DNA of 9,239 nt from Thermodesulfobacteriota bacterium (GCA_947259475.1 CAMYLW010000067.1:1-9239); one strand, 5' to 3'; shown: positions 1 to 5,837, numbered from the stretch's first letter. Numbers and translations are program-made. The notes: generated by a model not told the origin, from the letters alone.

Positions 1-117
1 TGGCAACGTTTTCACCGGCTCCTATTGGAGGGGGGCGAGATACCGTTTGATCTTGCTGCTTGGAGGTTTGAAAACCTGGCAAAGGATGGTAGCCCAGGGG
101 TAGGCAGCTTCAATTAA
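1..117 (+). CDS. Possible 3' end of an unidentified upstream gene (partial)
   Basis: Reading frame 1 is open from the window edge to a TAA at 115-117 and encodes 38 residues (WQRFHRLLLEGGEIPFDLAA, then a further 18 residues ending GSFN). The mix of charged and hydrophobic residues looks like the end of a soluble protein. I do not recognise the family. Frame 2 is also open to about base 103, so the choice of frame rests on composition alone. The strand is inferred from the following plus-strand gene. If real, the gene ends 306 bases before the start of the ATP-grasp-like gene, with a repeat element in between, so the two are probably not tightly co-transcribed. Confidence 0.4.
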   Translation, partial: WQRFHRLLLEGGEIPFDLAAWRFENLAKDGSPGVGSFN

Positions 118-148
118 CCTCTTAAATCAACGCTTATTGCACTCACTA

Positions 149-301
149 GTGCTCATCAGGAAACCCATAAATTCCCTCCCCCTTGACGGGGGAGGGTGAG
201 GGTGGGGGTGAAAAAATAATTTATATTCAGCTATTTACCAATTCCCCCTCCCCTTTATCCCCTCCCGCCTGGGGAGGGGAAGGGTATTTCCGGATGAGCG
301 C
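149..301. repeat. Palindromic MITE-like intergenic element, about 153 bp
   Basis: The ends are imperfect inverted repeats: GTGCTCATCAGGAAA at 149-163 and TTTCCGGATGAGCGC at 287-301, whose reverse complement is GCGCTCATCCGGAAA (13 of 15 match). Inside are two further hairpins. CCCTCCCCC (174-182) pairs with GGGGGAGGG (188-196) across a TTGAC loop. CCCCTCCC (259-266) pairs with the G-rich arm at 272-279. The two C/G-rich halves are also roughly reverse complements of each other, so the whole element could fold into one long cruciform. From general knowledge, CCCTCCCCC...GGGGGAGGG motifs of this type are common between genes in many environmental bacteria. No coding capacity is seen. The element fills most of the 306-base gap between the upstream fragment and the next gene. 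Confidence 0.65.
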
Positions 302-411
302 GATCAGCTTTCAGCAAAAAACATTTGAAATCTAGGGGTTAGACTGACGGCTGAACCCTGATGACTGATAGCTCCATCCTAAAATCTTTTATTTCCGTAT
401 GGACACTAACT

Positions 412-419
412 AGGGAGGT
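412..419 (+). promoter_or_regulatory. Strong Shine-Dalgarno that sets a GTG start
   Basis: AGGGAGGT lies four bases before GTG at 424-426, which is in frame with the ATP-grasp-like gene. The earlier in-frame ATG at 361 has no purine-rich site in front of it. The downstream GTG is therefore the better start, and the first 21 codons of the longer frame are probably untranslated leader. Confidence 0.7.
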
Positions 420-423
420 ATCT

Positions 424-1812
424 GTGGAAGATTTTTTGGGTTATCACTCGGAGTGGAATCTCGGCAGTCCTGGTGGTTGGGAATATCAACGAATCACCCA
501 GGAGTTGGGTAAGTTAGCTTGGCATCTGCTACGGCCTCATTTGAGCATAGATATTAGTCTTGATTTTGACCATGAGTATTTGAATCCGGTACCTGCTTTT
601 GCCGCCACCTTGCTTCGAGCCCATAAGCAACGCCACGGAAACAAAGCAGCTCACATCGTTCTGGTGGCCGAACCGGATACCCTGGATACAGTTGTTGAAA
701 ACCGGAATTTTGTCCAATATCTAGATAGCATCGATGAGGTAACGGCGGCACTTGCCGCCCCGCAGGAGCTAGATTATCATCAGGGATCTTTGTACCACCA
801 AGGCGTCCAGGTAACCTTGATCTTTATGGATTTTAACAATGACGTGCTTTTAAAGATGGAAAAAGACGAACCACTCGCGGCCCTGCGTCAAGCCATCAAG
901 GATGATCTGGTTGTGAACCCCCGCGGTATGGAGCCTGCAGGAGCCAAAGGGATATTTGAAGCAGTTACCGGTTCCCTTCGCAAGCAGTTGCGTGAGACCA
1001 CAGTTCAAAGAACCCCTTGGACTAGGCAATTGTACGAGCGAGATGCCACCGGACCCGAGGGTGAAGTCATAAAGGATTTGGTGACATGGACCAGGGAGAA
1101 TTGGGATCGGCTCGTGCTCAAGCCCGTACAAGGCTATTCGGGCGAAGGGATCTTTATCGGCTTCAAGAGTGAAGACCCGGATGCAGATCTGGAGGAGGCT
1201 CTCACGGCCGGCAATTATATTGTGCAGGAACTGGTACCTCTCCATTTGTGGGCGGAAGACTCCCCCTGGCTTTTCAGCGAGGAGCAAAGGGTAGGATTAC
1301 AGAGGTGGCAGACGGACTTTCGCTGCCTCATCACAGATGCGGGGCTGATCGGTTTTCTTGGACGTTTTGGCGGTATTCCTACGAATGTAGGGGCTGGAGG
1401 GGGAACCCAGGCGCTTGCTCTGCTGTCAGGAACCACAGCCGGGGGCGAAGTGGCTGCGCAAATCAATACAGCCATTTGTCGAGTGCAGTACAGCATACTC
1501 GAGGAAATTCGCCAGGAAGTGAATGAACAGGCCGTGGCCATGGGGCACACCTATCTGCTGGGCCCCATCAAGACCGCTTGGCGGCCGCGGCTCATAAATG
1601 AGGCTCAGATGCAACAACTTCAAGTCTACTGCGAGAACCTGTGGGCTGACGCTGTGCAGCTGACGCAGTGGTGGCGTGCGGGGAGCTTGGACGATTTCGT
1701 CCATATCACCGCTGAAGAGGAAGCCATTGCCAGGACAGCCCCCTGGACCGGTCAACCGGCTTTGATGGCCAGCGATGGGCTTTTCTCCTTCGGCGCCCAT
1801 CCAGAAGAGTAG
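424..1812 (+). CDS. ATP-grasp-like ligase (circularly permuted type suspected)
   Basis: A predicted cytosolic protein of 462 residues from the GTG start. ATP-grasp enzymes use ATP to activate a carboxylate as an acyl-phosphate and join it to an amine or thiol. Visible motifs, numbered from the GTG: NPRGMEP (165-171) followed by AGAKGIFEAV; the lysine- and glycine-rich nucleotide loop LVLKPVQGYSGEGIFIG (230-246); the hinge strand YIVQELVPL (265-273); WQTDFRCLI (295-303); and GRFGGIPTNVGAGGG (313-327), which resembles the metal/phosphate-binding end of the fold. The loop, hinge and RF-x(4)-TNVGAGGG order recalls circularly permuted ATP-grasp proteins of the glutathionylspermidine-synthase-like group, but that subgroup is an inference. 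No signal peptide or membrane segment is seen. The methyltransferase gene follows after 260 bases of repeat-rich DNA, so a functional link is not shown. The substrate is unknown. Confidence 0.65.
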   Translation: MEDFLGYHSEWNLGSPGGWEYQRITQELGKLAWHLLRPHLSIDISLDFDHEYLNPVPAFAATLLRAHKQRHGNKAAHIVLVAEPDTLDTVVENRNFVQYLDSIDEVTAALAAPQELDYHQGSLYHQGVQVTLIFMDFNNDVLLKMEKDEPLAALRQAIKDDLVVNPRGMEPAGAKGIFEAVTGSLRKQLRETTVQRTPWTRQLYERDATGPEGEVIKDLVTWTRENWDRLVLKPVQGYSGEGIFIGFKSEDPDADLEEALTAGNYIVQELVPLHLWAEDSPWLFSEEQRVGLQRWQTDFRCLITDAGLIGFLGRFGGIPTNVGAGGGTQALALLSGTTAGGEVAAQINTAICRVQYSILEEIRQEVNEQAVAMGHTYLLGPIKTAWRPRLINEAQMQQLQVYCENLWADAVQLTQWWRAGSLDDFVHITAEEEAIARTAPWTGQPALMASDGLFSFGAHPEE

Positions 1813-1842
1813 TGCGGGAGGCAACTTCTTTCGAAGGAAGCG

Positions 1843-2012
1843 TGAATTTCGCGTTCCGAATTTCGAGCCGAAAACGGCAGATAGTAAATCCGAAATCCGA
1901 ATATCGAAATTCGAAACAAATCCAAATTCTCAAAATCCAAATGCCCAAAAGTTTTTGATTGGTCTTTGTTTTGAACATTAAAGAATTTTAATTTCGAATT
2001 TGTGTCTCTCGC
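1843..2012. repeat. AT-rich GAA/TTC intergenic repeat
   Basis: The stretch is built of iterated CGAA, TTCG, AAATCC and CCAAAT words. CGAATTTCG (1857-1865) is the exact reverse complement of CGAAATTCG (1905-1913). A further AATTTCGAATTTG lies at 1990-2002. Base composition is much more AT-rich than in the flanking genes. From general knowledge, closely similar word patterns recur between genes in Desulfobacterota, Planctomycetes and related environmental genomes. No convincing gene is present. Boundaries are approximate. Confidence 0.6.
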
Positions 2013-2062
2013 ACTCATAATCCCCGGCCAGTACCAAATCTATTGCCACTTTTCGCTAGTCT

Positions 2063-2068
2063 AGAGGT
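2063..2068 (+). promoter_or_regulatory. Shine-Dalgarno deciding the methyltransferase start
   Basis: AGAGGT sits four bases before ATG at 2073-2075. The frame could be extended to a TTG at 2043, but that codon has no ribosome binding site, so the ATG is preferred. Confidence 0.6.
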
Positions 2069-2072
2069 AGTT

Positions 2073-2849
2073 ATGAATGAATACGATCCTACCTGGTGGC
2101 AACATATTTTTGACGAGACCTACCTTGTCACCGACGCCCGCACTGTGTGCTGCCCAGAGACTACTGCTACTGAAATTAATATGGTTGAGGCCACCCTGGA
2201 TCTCAGCCCCGACGATCGAATTCTTGATCTCTGCGGTGGGCAAGGGCGCCATGCGATAGAATTGCACAGACGTGGATACAAGAAAATTACGGTGGTGGAC
2301 TATTCGCAGGTTCTGTTGCGAGTCGGTGTCCGCCAGGCGACAAGAATCAAATGTGGAGTCCATTTTTGTCGAGGCGATGCAAGTGAGGTTGGCTTGGCAG
2401 ATGGCAGCTTCGATGTAGTAATGGTCATGGGCAATTCATTCGGATACTTCAAGGAGGACAGCCAGAACTTGAAAGTCCTTCGGGAGATTTGCCGTTTGCT
2501 GAGATCCGGCGGCAAGTTGCTCCTTGACTTGATCCACAGTGACTATGCTCGCAAACAGTTCAAACCTAGCAGTTGGCACGAGGCCAATGAGGATGTGGTG
2601 GTCTGCCGAGAACGAGAACTACTGAAAGAAGGGGTCTTGGTGCGAGAAATTGTACTGAGCAAGCGGCGTGGTCTCGTCCGGGACGTCACCTACTTCGCTC
2701 GCCTTTTCCAGCCCCAAGATTTGGAAGCGCTCCTAACTGAAAGCGGCTTCCAGCAAATCGACTGTGGTAGTCTTCTGGTTTCTCACCCAAAGGCCGATGA
2801 TTACGGTCTTCTCAATAAACGTATGCTGGTCACCGCCTTTAAACCCTAG
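2073..2849 (+). CDS. Class I SAM-dependent methyltransferase
   Basis: A 258-residue predicted cytosolic enzyme that transfers a methyl group from S-adenosylmethionine. The Rossmann-type SAM-binding features are clear: motif I ILDLCGGQGRH (50-60); the acidic end of strand 2 at VVDYS (74-78), expected to hold the ribose hydroxyls; GDASEVGLADGSFDVVMVMG (101-120), covering the adenine-contacting acid and strand 4; GNSFGYF directly after it; and LLRSGGKLLLD (142-152), the usual post-motif III hairpin. Length fits a stand-alone small-molecule or protein methyltransferase of the Methyltransf_11/25 type. The C-terminal third (about 180-258) is beta-rich and probably forms the substrate cap. Nothing in the neighbourhood identifies the substrate. 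The gene converges on the small membrane protein gene 55 bases downstream. Confidence 0.88.
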   Translation: MNEYDPTWWQHIFDETYLVTDARTVCCPETTATEINMVEATLDLSPDDRILDLCGGQGRHAIELHRRGYKKITVVDYSQVLLRVGVRQATRIKCGVHFCRGDASEVGLADGSFDVVMVMGNSFGYFKEDSQNLKVLREICRLLRSGGKLLLDLIHSDYARKQFKPSSWHEANEDVVVCRERELLKEGVLVREIVLSKRRGLVRDVTYFARLFQPQDLEALLTESGFQQIDCGSLLVSHPKADDYGLLNKRMLVTAFKP

Positions 2850-2907
2850 CCCGGATATTTCGCTAATTGTCTGCTGCTGCCGCGGATAAGAGCGTCCTCC
2901 GGGTTTA
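2840..2907. terminator. Possible shared inverted repeat between convergent genes
   Basis: TAAACCC (2840-2846) and CCCGGA (2850-2855) overlap and follow the methyltransferase stop codon. Both can pair with TCCGGGTTTA (2898-2907), which contains the stop of the opposing small-protein gene. The loop would be over 40 bases and no clear T-run follows, so this is at best a weak bidirectional terminator. Confidence is low. Confidence 0.2.
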
Positions 2908-3111
2908 ACCGTTTGCCGACTCATCCGTAGATTGCTCTTCCCCGTCTTCCTCTTTGGTATGCCGTTTGAGGTAATTAGCTGCGCAACTCATCAATACTAG
3001 CATGCCCAGGACCAGGGGCATGAACTCGCCCTGGGTGTAAGCACGGTAAATACCTACACAGGTCACCAGAATACCCACCAGAATGCTGGCAATCAGTAGG
3101 GGCATACTCAT
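2905..3111 (-). CDS. Small two-helix membrane protein, function unknown
   Basis: A 68-residue protein with two predicted transmembrane helices, at about residues 3-24 (PLLIASILVGILVTCVGIYR) and 30-48, joined by the short loop AYTQGEF. It has a highly charged, acid-rich tail from 49 to 68 (KRHTKEEDGEEQ and onward). The start is supported by AGGTG seven bases upstream of the ATG on the minus strand. I do not recognise the family; many small inner-membrane proteins share this architecture. It lies 219 bases downstream of the thioredoxin-like gene on the same strand, with hairpin repeats between, so co-transcription is possible but uncertain. The hydrophobic pattern and ribosome binding site favour a real gene. 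Confidence 0.6.
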   Translation of the reverse strand: MSMPLLIASILVGILVTCVGIYRAYTQGEFMPLVLGMLVLMSCAANYLKRHTKEEDGEEQSTDESANG

Positions 3112-3160
3112 CGCTCTTCACCTTTTTATAAAGATTATGGCTAGCTACGAAAATGCTACA

Positions 3161-3284
3161 GCGAGCGCATTCCCCGCAGCTTGCTGCGGGGTTAGCGAGC
3201 GAACTACAATAAAATGGAATCCCTTCCTTACATTTCGAATCCCGCTTCAGCGGGCCTGCAGCTTGCTACAGGGAGCTTCAATTG
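3161..3284. repeat. Cluster of GC-rich hairpin repeats
   Basis: Three hairpins occur close together. CCCCGCAGC (3172-3180) pairs perfectly with GCTGCGGGG (3183-3191) across two bases and is flanked by GCGAGCG on both sides (3161-3167 and 3195-3201). CCCGCT (3241-3246) pairs with AGCGGG (3249-3254). CCTGCAGC (3255-3262) pairs with GCTACAGG (3265-3272) with one mismatch and is followed by GAGCTTCAATTG (3273-3284). The first and third share the core GCAGCTTGCT and look like two copies of one REP-like unit, the third being degenerate. They lie just after the thioredoxin-like gene on its strand and may also slow or stop its transcription, although no T-run is present. Confidence 0.6.
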
Positions 3285-3330
3285 TAATGTCAACGAACAT
3301 AGGCATGCTGCAATTCATGAAACATCCGGG

Positions 3331-3831
3331 CTATCCAGATAAGAATTTTTCCAGATTTGCCGGCGGTTCATTGTCGCGGAACAGGATCTTACCGGTCTCA
3401 TCCACAAGGATAATCACTGGGATGGCAGAAACGGAGTAAGCTTTGACTGCCTCATCGTTGTGGTCAATCAACATAGTGTAGGTGATCCGGTTACGGGAAA
3501 GATACTTTTTTATGTCCTTTGGCGAATCCAATCCTCCCACATTAATTCCCACCACCTTAACTTTGTCCTTATATTTTTTGGCAAGAGCGGAAACCTTGGG
3601 TTGTGTTTTTCGACAGGGTTTACACCAGGTAGCCCAAAAATAAAGCAATAGCGGTTGGTCCCCAGCCAACTGATCGAGACGCACCTTCTTCCCATCTACA
3701 TCCACCAACGTGAGCTCCACAAGATTGCCGCCTCTAGTGTGTGCGGCATAGAGGAAGGAGGAAGTAATGGACATTATCAAGATCACAGTAAACAAAGATA
3801 TTTTTTCCCGCAAAGTCCCTCGCCTCGCCAT
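3331..3831 (-). CDS. TlpA/ResA-like periplasmic thioredoxin-fold protein
   Basis: A 166-residue exported thiol-disulfide oxidoreductase. Residues 1-30 form a signal sequence or membrane anchor: a basic start (MARRGTLREK), a hydrophobic core (ISLFTVILIMSITSSFLY), and a plausible cleavage after YAA. The thioredoxin fold follows, with YFWATWCKPC (64-73) holding the active-site pair CKPC at 70-73, and SAIP (135-138) giving the cis-proline loop. The GGNLVELTLVDVDGKKVRLD stretch before the active site is the typical TlpA/ResA/AhpC-TSA N-terminal hairpin. Family members reduce apocytochrome c or other envelope disulfides; the specific partner here is not shown. GGGAG five bases before the ATG supports the start. 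A plausible promoter lies at 3862-3890. Confidence 0.9.
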   Translation of the reverse strand: MARRGTLREKISLFTVILIMSITSSFLYAAHTRGGNLVELTLVDVDGKKVRLDQLAGDQPLLLYFWATWCKPCRKTQPKVSALAKKYKDKVKVVGINVGGLDSPKDIKKYLSRNRITYTMLIDHNDEAVKAYSVSAIPVIILVDETGKILFRDNEPPANLEKFLSG

Positions 3832-3861
3832 ACCTACTCCCTTCTATGTGATGACCGTCAG

Positions 3862-3890
3862 ATAGTAGCGGCAAGTCAAAGAAAAATCAA
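3862..3890 (-). promoter_or_regulatory. Candidate sigma-70-like promoter of the thioredoxin gene
   Basis: On the minus strand, TTGATT (3885-3890) is separated by exactly 17 bases from TACTAT (3862-3867). Each hexamer matches four of six consensus positions. Transcription would start about 25 bases before the ATG. The -35 box lies inside one arm of the inverted repeat at 3882-3926, so a regulator bound there could control it. Confidence 0.4.
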
Positions 3891-3926
3891 ATCATTGTGG
3901 GCCGATTTTTCATTTGTTTGATTTTT
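3882..3926. promoter_or_regulatory. Inverted repeat in divergent promoter region, possible operator
   Basis: AAAAATCAAA (3882-3891) and TTTGATTTTT (3917-3926) are perfect 10-base inverted arms separated by 25 bases. They lie between the divergent thioredoxin-like and FKBP-like genes. The left arm overlaps the candidate -35 box of the thioredoxin gene. The arm spacing, centre to centre about 35 bases, is compatible with two sites on nearly the same helix face, but an operator role is an inference and the arms are AT-rich. Confidence 0.35.
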
Positions 3927-3938
3927 GTGGGGGTATAG

Positions 3939-3992
3939 TATCCTGCCTCACGTGGAAAACGTGATTGAAAGTGAGGGGATAAAATCCTATCC
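3939..3992 (+). other. Potential alternative RNA hairpins in leader
   Basis: TATCC (3939-3943) plus CCTCAC (3946-3951) can pair with GTGAGGGGATA (3971-3981), giving an 11-pair stem with a two-base bulge and a 19-base loop. The GGATA arm (3977-3981) can instead pair with a second TATCC at 3988-3992. The two folds exclude each other. If transcription of the downstream FKBP-like gene starts before 3939, this could be a switching leader. No known riboswitch class is recognised. Confidence 0.25.
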
Positions 3993-4085
3993 AGGGAGAA
4001 CATTGACGATGGAAAGAGGGAGGAAAAAACGGTAAAATAGAAGGCATAGTAAAGCCTGGTTGTTTTCATCAAATGTTACTTGAAC

Positions 4086-4090
4086 AGGAG
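4086..4090 (+). promoter_or_regulatory. Shine-Dalgarno deciding the FKBP-like start
   Basis: AGGAG precedes ATG at 4100-4102 by nine bases. The in-frame ATG at 4073 has only T-rich sequence before it, so the downstream start is preferred, giving MATKVTSLHY as the N-terminus. Confidence 0.6.
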
Positions 4091-4099
4091 ATCTTGACA

Positions 4100-4468
4100 A
4101 TGGCCACAAAGGTGACGTCCTTACACTATGTGACGGTTGAGTTTAGGCTATACGATGAAAAACAAGAGAACCAGGCTTTGGAAGCCTCAGGGCAGCACCG
4201 CTTTCTCTATGGTGTGGAGTCTTGGATCGACGGGGTGGATCAAAGACTGGAAGGCCTTACAGAAGGTGAATGCCTGGAACTGGTGCTAGAGTCGGAGGCA
4301 GCAGCATTTGTGGCATCTCAGCTGTTGCACCAAGATGAATTTCCCCAAGTAGATATGCGTCTGATGCTCGAGCTTAGAATTGTTAAGGTAATAAGGGCAG
4401 ATCCGAAAGAGGTTGTTCAGGCGCTGGCGGCCTCAGTAACTTGCTGTGATCATTGTGGTAGCCATTAA
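4100..4468 (+). CDS. SlyD-like FKBP-fold protein, minimal, with Cys/His tail
   Basis: A 122-residue cytosolic protein resembling FKBP-type peptidyl-prolyl isomerases of the SlyD branch. VTVEFRLYDE (11-20) matches the opening strand. HRFLYGVESWIDGVDQRLEG (33-52) followed by LTEGECLELVL (53-63) matches the family pattern FLxGxxxxIxGLExxLxGxxxGE. Canonical SlyD has an insert-in-flap chaperone domain after this point. Here only about 35 residues follow before the closing strand LMLELRIVKVI (88-98), so that domain appears to be absent. Several positions expected to line the FKBP pocket are not obvious, so isomerase activity is uncertain. The end, CCDHCGSH (115-122), is a short Cys/His cluster that recalls SlyD's metal-binding tail. 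A prs gene follows after a 395-base gap, so it is probably transcribed alone. Confidence 0.6.
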   Translation: MATKVTSLHYVTVEFRLYDEKQENQALEASGQHRFLYGVESWIDGVDQRLEGLTEGECLELVLESEAAAFVASQLLHQDEFPQVDMRLMLELRIVKVIRADPKEVVQALAASVTCCDHCGSH

Positions 4469-4863
4469 ATAACTAAGGTTTCAGTGTTCAGGTTTCAGTG
4501 TTCAGGGGTTGGCTTTCTTTCTTCCCTGACACCTGACACCCTGAGATCTGGTGGTTGGAATTTGATATTTTGCAATGCTTCACCACTCCATCACTCCAGC
4601 AGACTGCCGCAAGAGGGGAAAGAGCATCCAAGCCCCCTAGCAGGGGCAGCCCAAAGCCGGATCCTGAGAGTCCGAATTCTTTACTTGAGATTTAAGCCAG
4701 TGTGTACTATGGTAGCAGGCCGAAATCCTTCCGCTCGTCCTTTGATTCGTAGGTTCTATTCAGAATTTATTACCCGGGACTAGTGCCGAGTAAGAAAGTA
4801 TTCATAGACTCGTTTTCCAATGGGAAACCCTATCAGAGTGGAGAAATACGAGGAGAGTTGGTT
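4469..4863. other. 395-base intergenic region with short tandem repeats
   Basis: Two tandem copies of AGGTTTCAGTGTTC lie at 4476-4489 and 4490-4503. They are followed by a tandem CCTGACA pair at 4525-4538. The CCTGACA words are near reverse complements of the TGTTCAGG in the first set, so the two can partly pair. GCCCC and GGGGC around 4633-4648 form a small hairpin. Reading frames across the region, including the in-frame extension of prs back to a GTG at 4783, have no ribosome binding site or recognisable product. I saw no tRNA. The prs promoter must lie here, but no strong hexamer pair stands out. Confidence 0.5.
4851..4855 (+). promoter_or_regulatory. Shine-Dalgarno deciding the prs start
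   Basis: AGGAG lies eight bases before ATG at 4864-4866. Starting here gives a 317-residue protein, in line with the usual length of about 315. The longer frame from GTG 4783 adds 27 residues that do not belong to the family. Confidence 0.75.
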
Positions 4864-5817
4864 ATGGCAACGGTGGGCCTGAGAGTTATCAGCGGTAATA
4901 GCAATCGAGGTCTGGCAGAAAAGATCTGCGATTATATTGGCATATCTCTCTGTCGTGCCAGGATTGCTAGCTTCAACGATGGCGAAACTCTAGTGGAGGT
5001 TGGAGAAAATGTTCGGGGCACAGACGCTTTCGTGATCCAATCCCTTGCCCATCCTGTGAATGATCATCTCATGGAACTGCTGGCAATAATTGATGCTCTT
5101 AAACGTGCGTCAGCAAGGCGGATCACTGCGGTAATGCCATATTACGGCTATGCCCGCCAGGATCGCAAGAACAAGCCCCGTGTACCCATCACCGCACGTT
5201 TGTTGGCCGACCTTCTGACTAAAGTGGGAACTGATCGAGTGCTCACCATGGATTTACATGCCGGCCAGATCCAAGGTTTTTTCAACATCCCTGTGGACAA
5301 TCTCTATGCCTCTCCGATTCTTCTGCCCCATATAAGGGAGCAGTTTAGAAATGAACTGGTAATAGTAGCCCCCGACGCTGGAGGAGTTCCCAGGGCCCGC
5401 GCCTACGCCACCCGACTGAATGCCGGCCTGGCGCTGATCGACAAGAGAAGAGCAGATGCCAACCAGGCGGAGGCCATGCACCTGATTGGTGAGGTGGAAG
5501 AGAAAACTGCGATTATCCTTGATGATATGGTGGATACCGCTGGAACCCTTGTAGCAGCGGCCCGTACCCTCCTGGAGAACGGCGCCAGAGCGGTGCATGC
5601 CTGTTGTACCCATGCAATTTTGTCCGGTCCGGCTGCTGAAAGATTGGCCCAGAGTCCTTTCGGATCGGTAGTGGTCACCGATACCTTACCAAATCAACCT
5701 GACAGAGCCGACATCCCCAACCTAGAAGTACTCTCATCGGCGCTACTGTTTGCCGAGGCCATCAAGAGTATTCACAACGAAGATTCCATCAGCCGACTAT
5801 TCGAACTACAGCACTAA
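4864..5817 (+). CDS. prs: Ribose-phosphate pyrophosphokinase (PRPP synthetase), class I
   Basis: A 317-residue cytosolic enzyme that transfers pyrophosphate from ATP to ribose 5-phosphate, giving PRPP for purine, pyrimidine, histidine, tryptophan and NAD synthesis. Family features are complete: SFNDGE (36-41) for ATP contacts; YGYARQDRK (94-102), the ATP-binding loop; DLHAGQIQGFF (130-140), with the metal-binding histidine; VAPDAGGVPRARA (168-180); DKRR (193-196), the catalytic flexible loop; and DDMVDTAGT (220-228), the PRPP/ribose-phosphate binding loop. The class I enzyme is Mg2+ and phosphate dependent and inhibited by ADP; this is family knowledge. Its usual neighbours in many bacteria (ispE upstream, the 50S L25 gene and pth downstream) are not next to it here. 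A NUDIX hydrolase gene follows after 188 bases. Confidence 0.97.
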   Translation: MATVGLRVISGNSNRGLAEKICDYIGISLCRARIASFNDGETLVEVGENVRGTDAFVIQSLAHPVNDHLMELLAIIDALKRASARRITAVMPYYGYARQDRKNKPRVPITARLLADLLTKVGTDRVLTMDLHAGQIQGFFNIPVDNLYASPILLPHIREQFRNELVIVAPDAGGVPRARAYATRLNAGLALIDKRRADANQAEAMHLIGEVEEKTAIILDDMVDTAGTLVAAARTLLENGARAVHACCTHAILSGPAAERLAQSPFGSVVVTDTLPNQPDRADIPNLEVLSSALLFAEAIKSIHNEDSISRLFELQH

Positions 5818-5831
5818 CTGCCGGTCGGCAG
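5818..5831 (+). terminator. Short hairpin right after prs
   Basis: CTGCCG (5818-5823) and CGGCAG (5826-5831) form a perfect six-base stem with a GT loop, starting at the base after the prs stop codon. No T-run follows, so it may slow polymerase or protect the 3' end rather than act as a full intrinsic terminator. Confidence 0.3.
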
Positions 5832-5837
5832 AGTCAG

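Noticed and set aside
361..423. N-terminal extension of the ATP-grasp-like gene from ATG 361
   Set aside because: No ribosome binding site precedes ATG 361, whereas AGGGAGGT sits before the in-frame GTG at 424.
850..1287. 145-codon open frame on the minus strand
   Set aside because: It is antisense to the conserved motifs of the ATP-grasp-like gene and its product shows no recognisable pattern.
1426..1824. 132-codon minus-strand open frame
   Set aside because: It lies opposite the 3' half of the ATP-grasp-like gene and looks like a shadow with proline- and glycine-rich random composition.
3083..3439. 118-codon plus-strand open frame
   Set aside because: It runs through the hairpin repeats and into the antisense of the thioredoxin-like gene, with no ribosome binding site or family resemblance.
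4009..4035. Eight-codon leader ORF (MERGRKKR)
   Set aside because: AGGGAG lies somewhat far upstream and there is no regulatory codon pattern; chance cannot be excluded.
4550..4780. Possible tRNA gene upstream of prs
   Set aside because: A scan for a T-loop (GGTTCRANNCC-like) with matching acceptor arms found no cloverleaf.
4484..4863. 99-codon frame at 4484-4783 and extension of prs to GTG 4783
   Set aside because: Both cover repeat DNA and lack ribosome binding sites. PRPP synthetase length and the AGGAG at 4851 fix the start at 4864.
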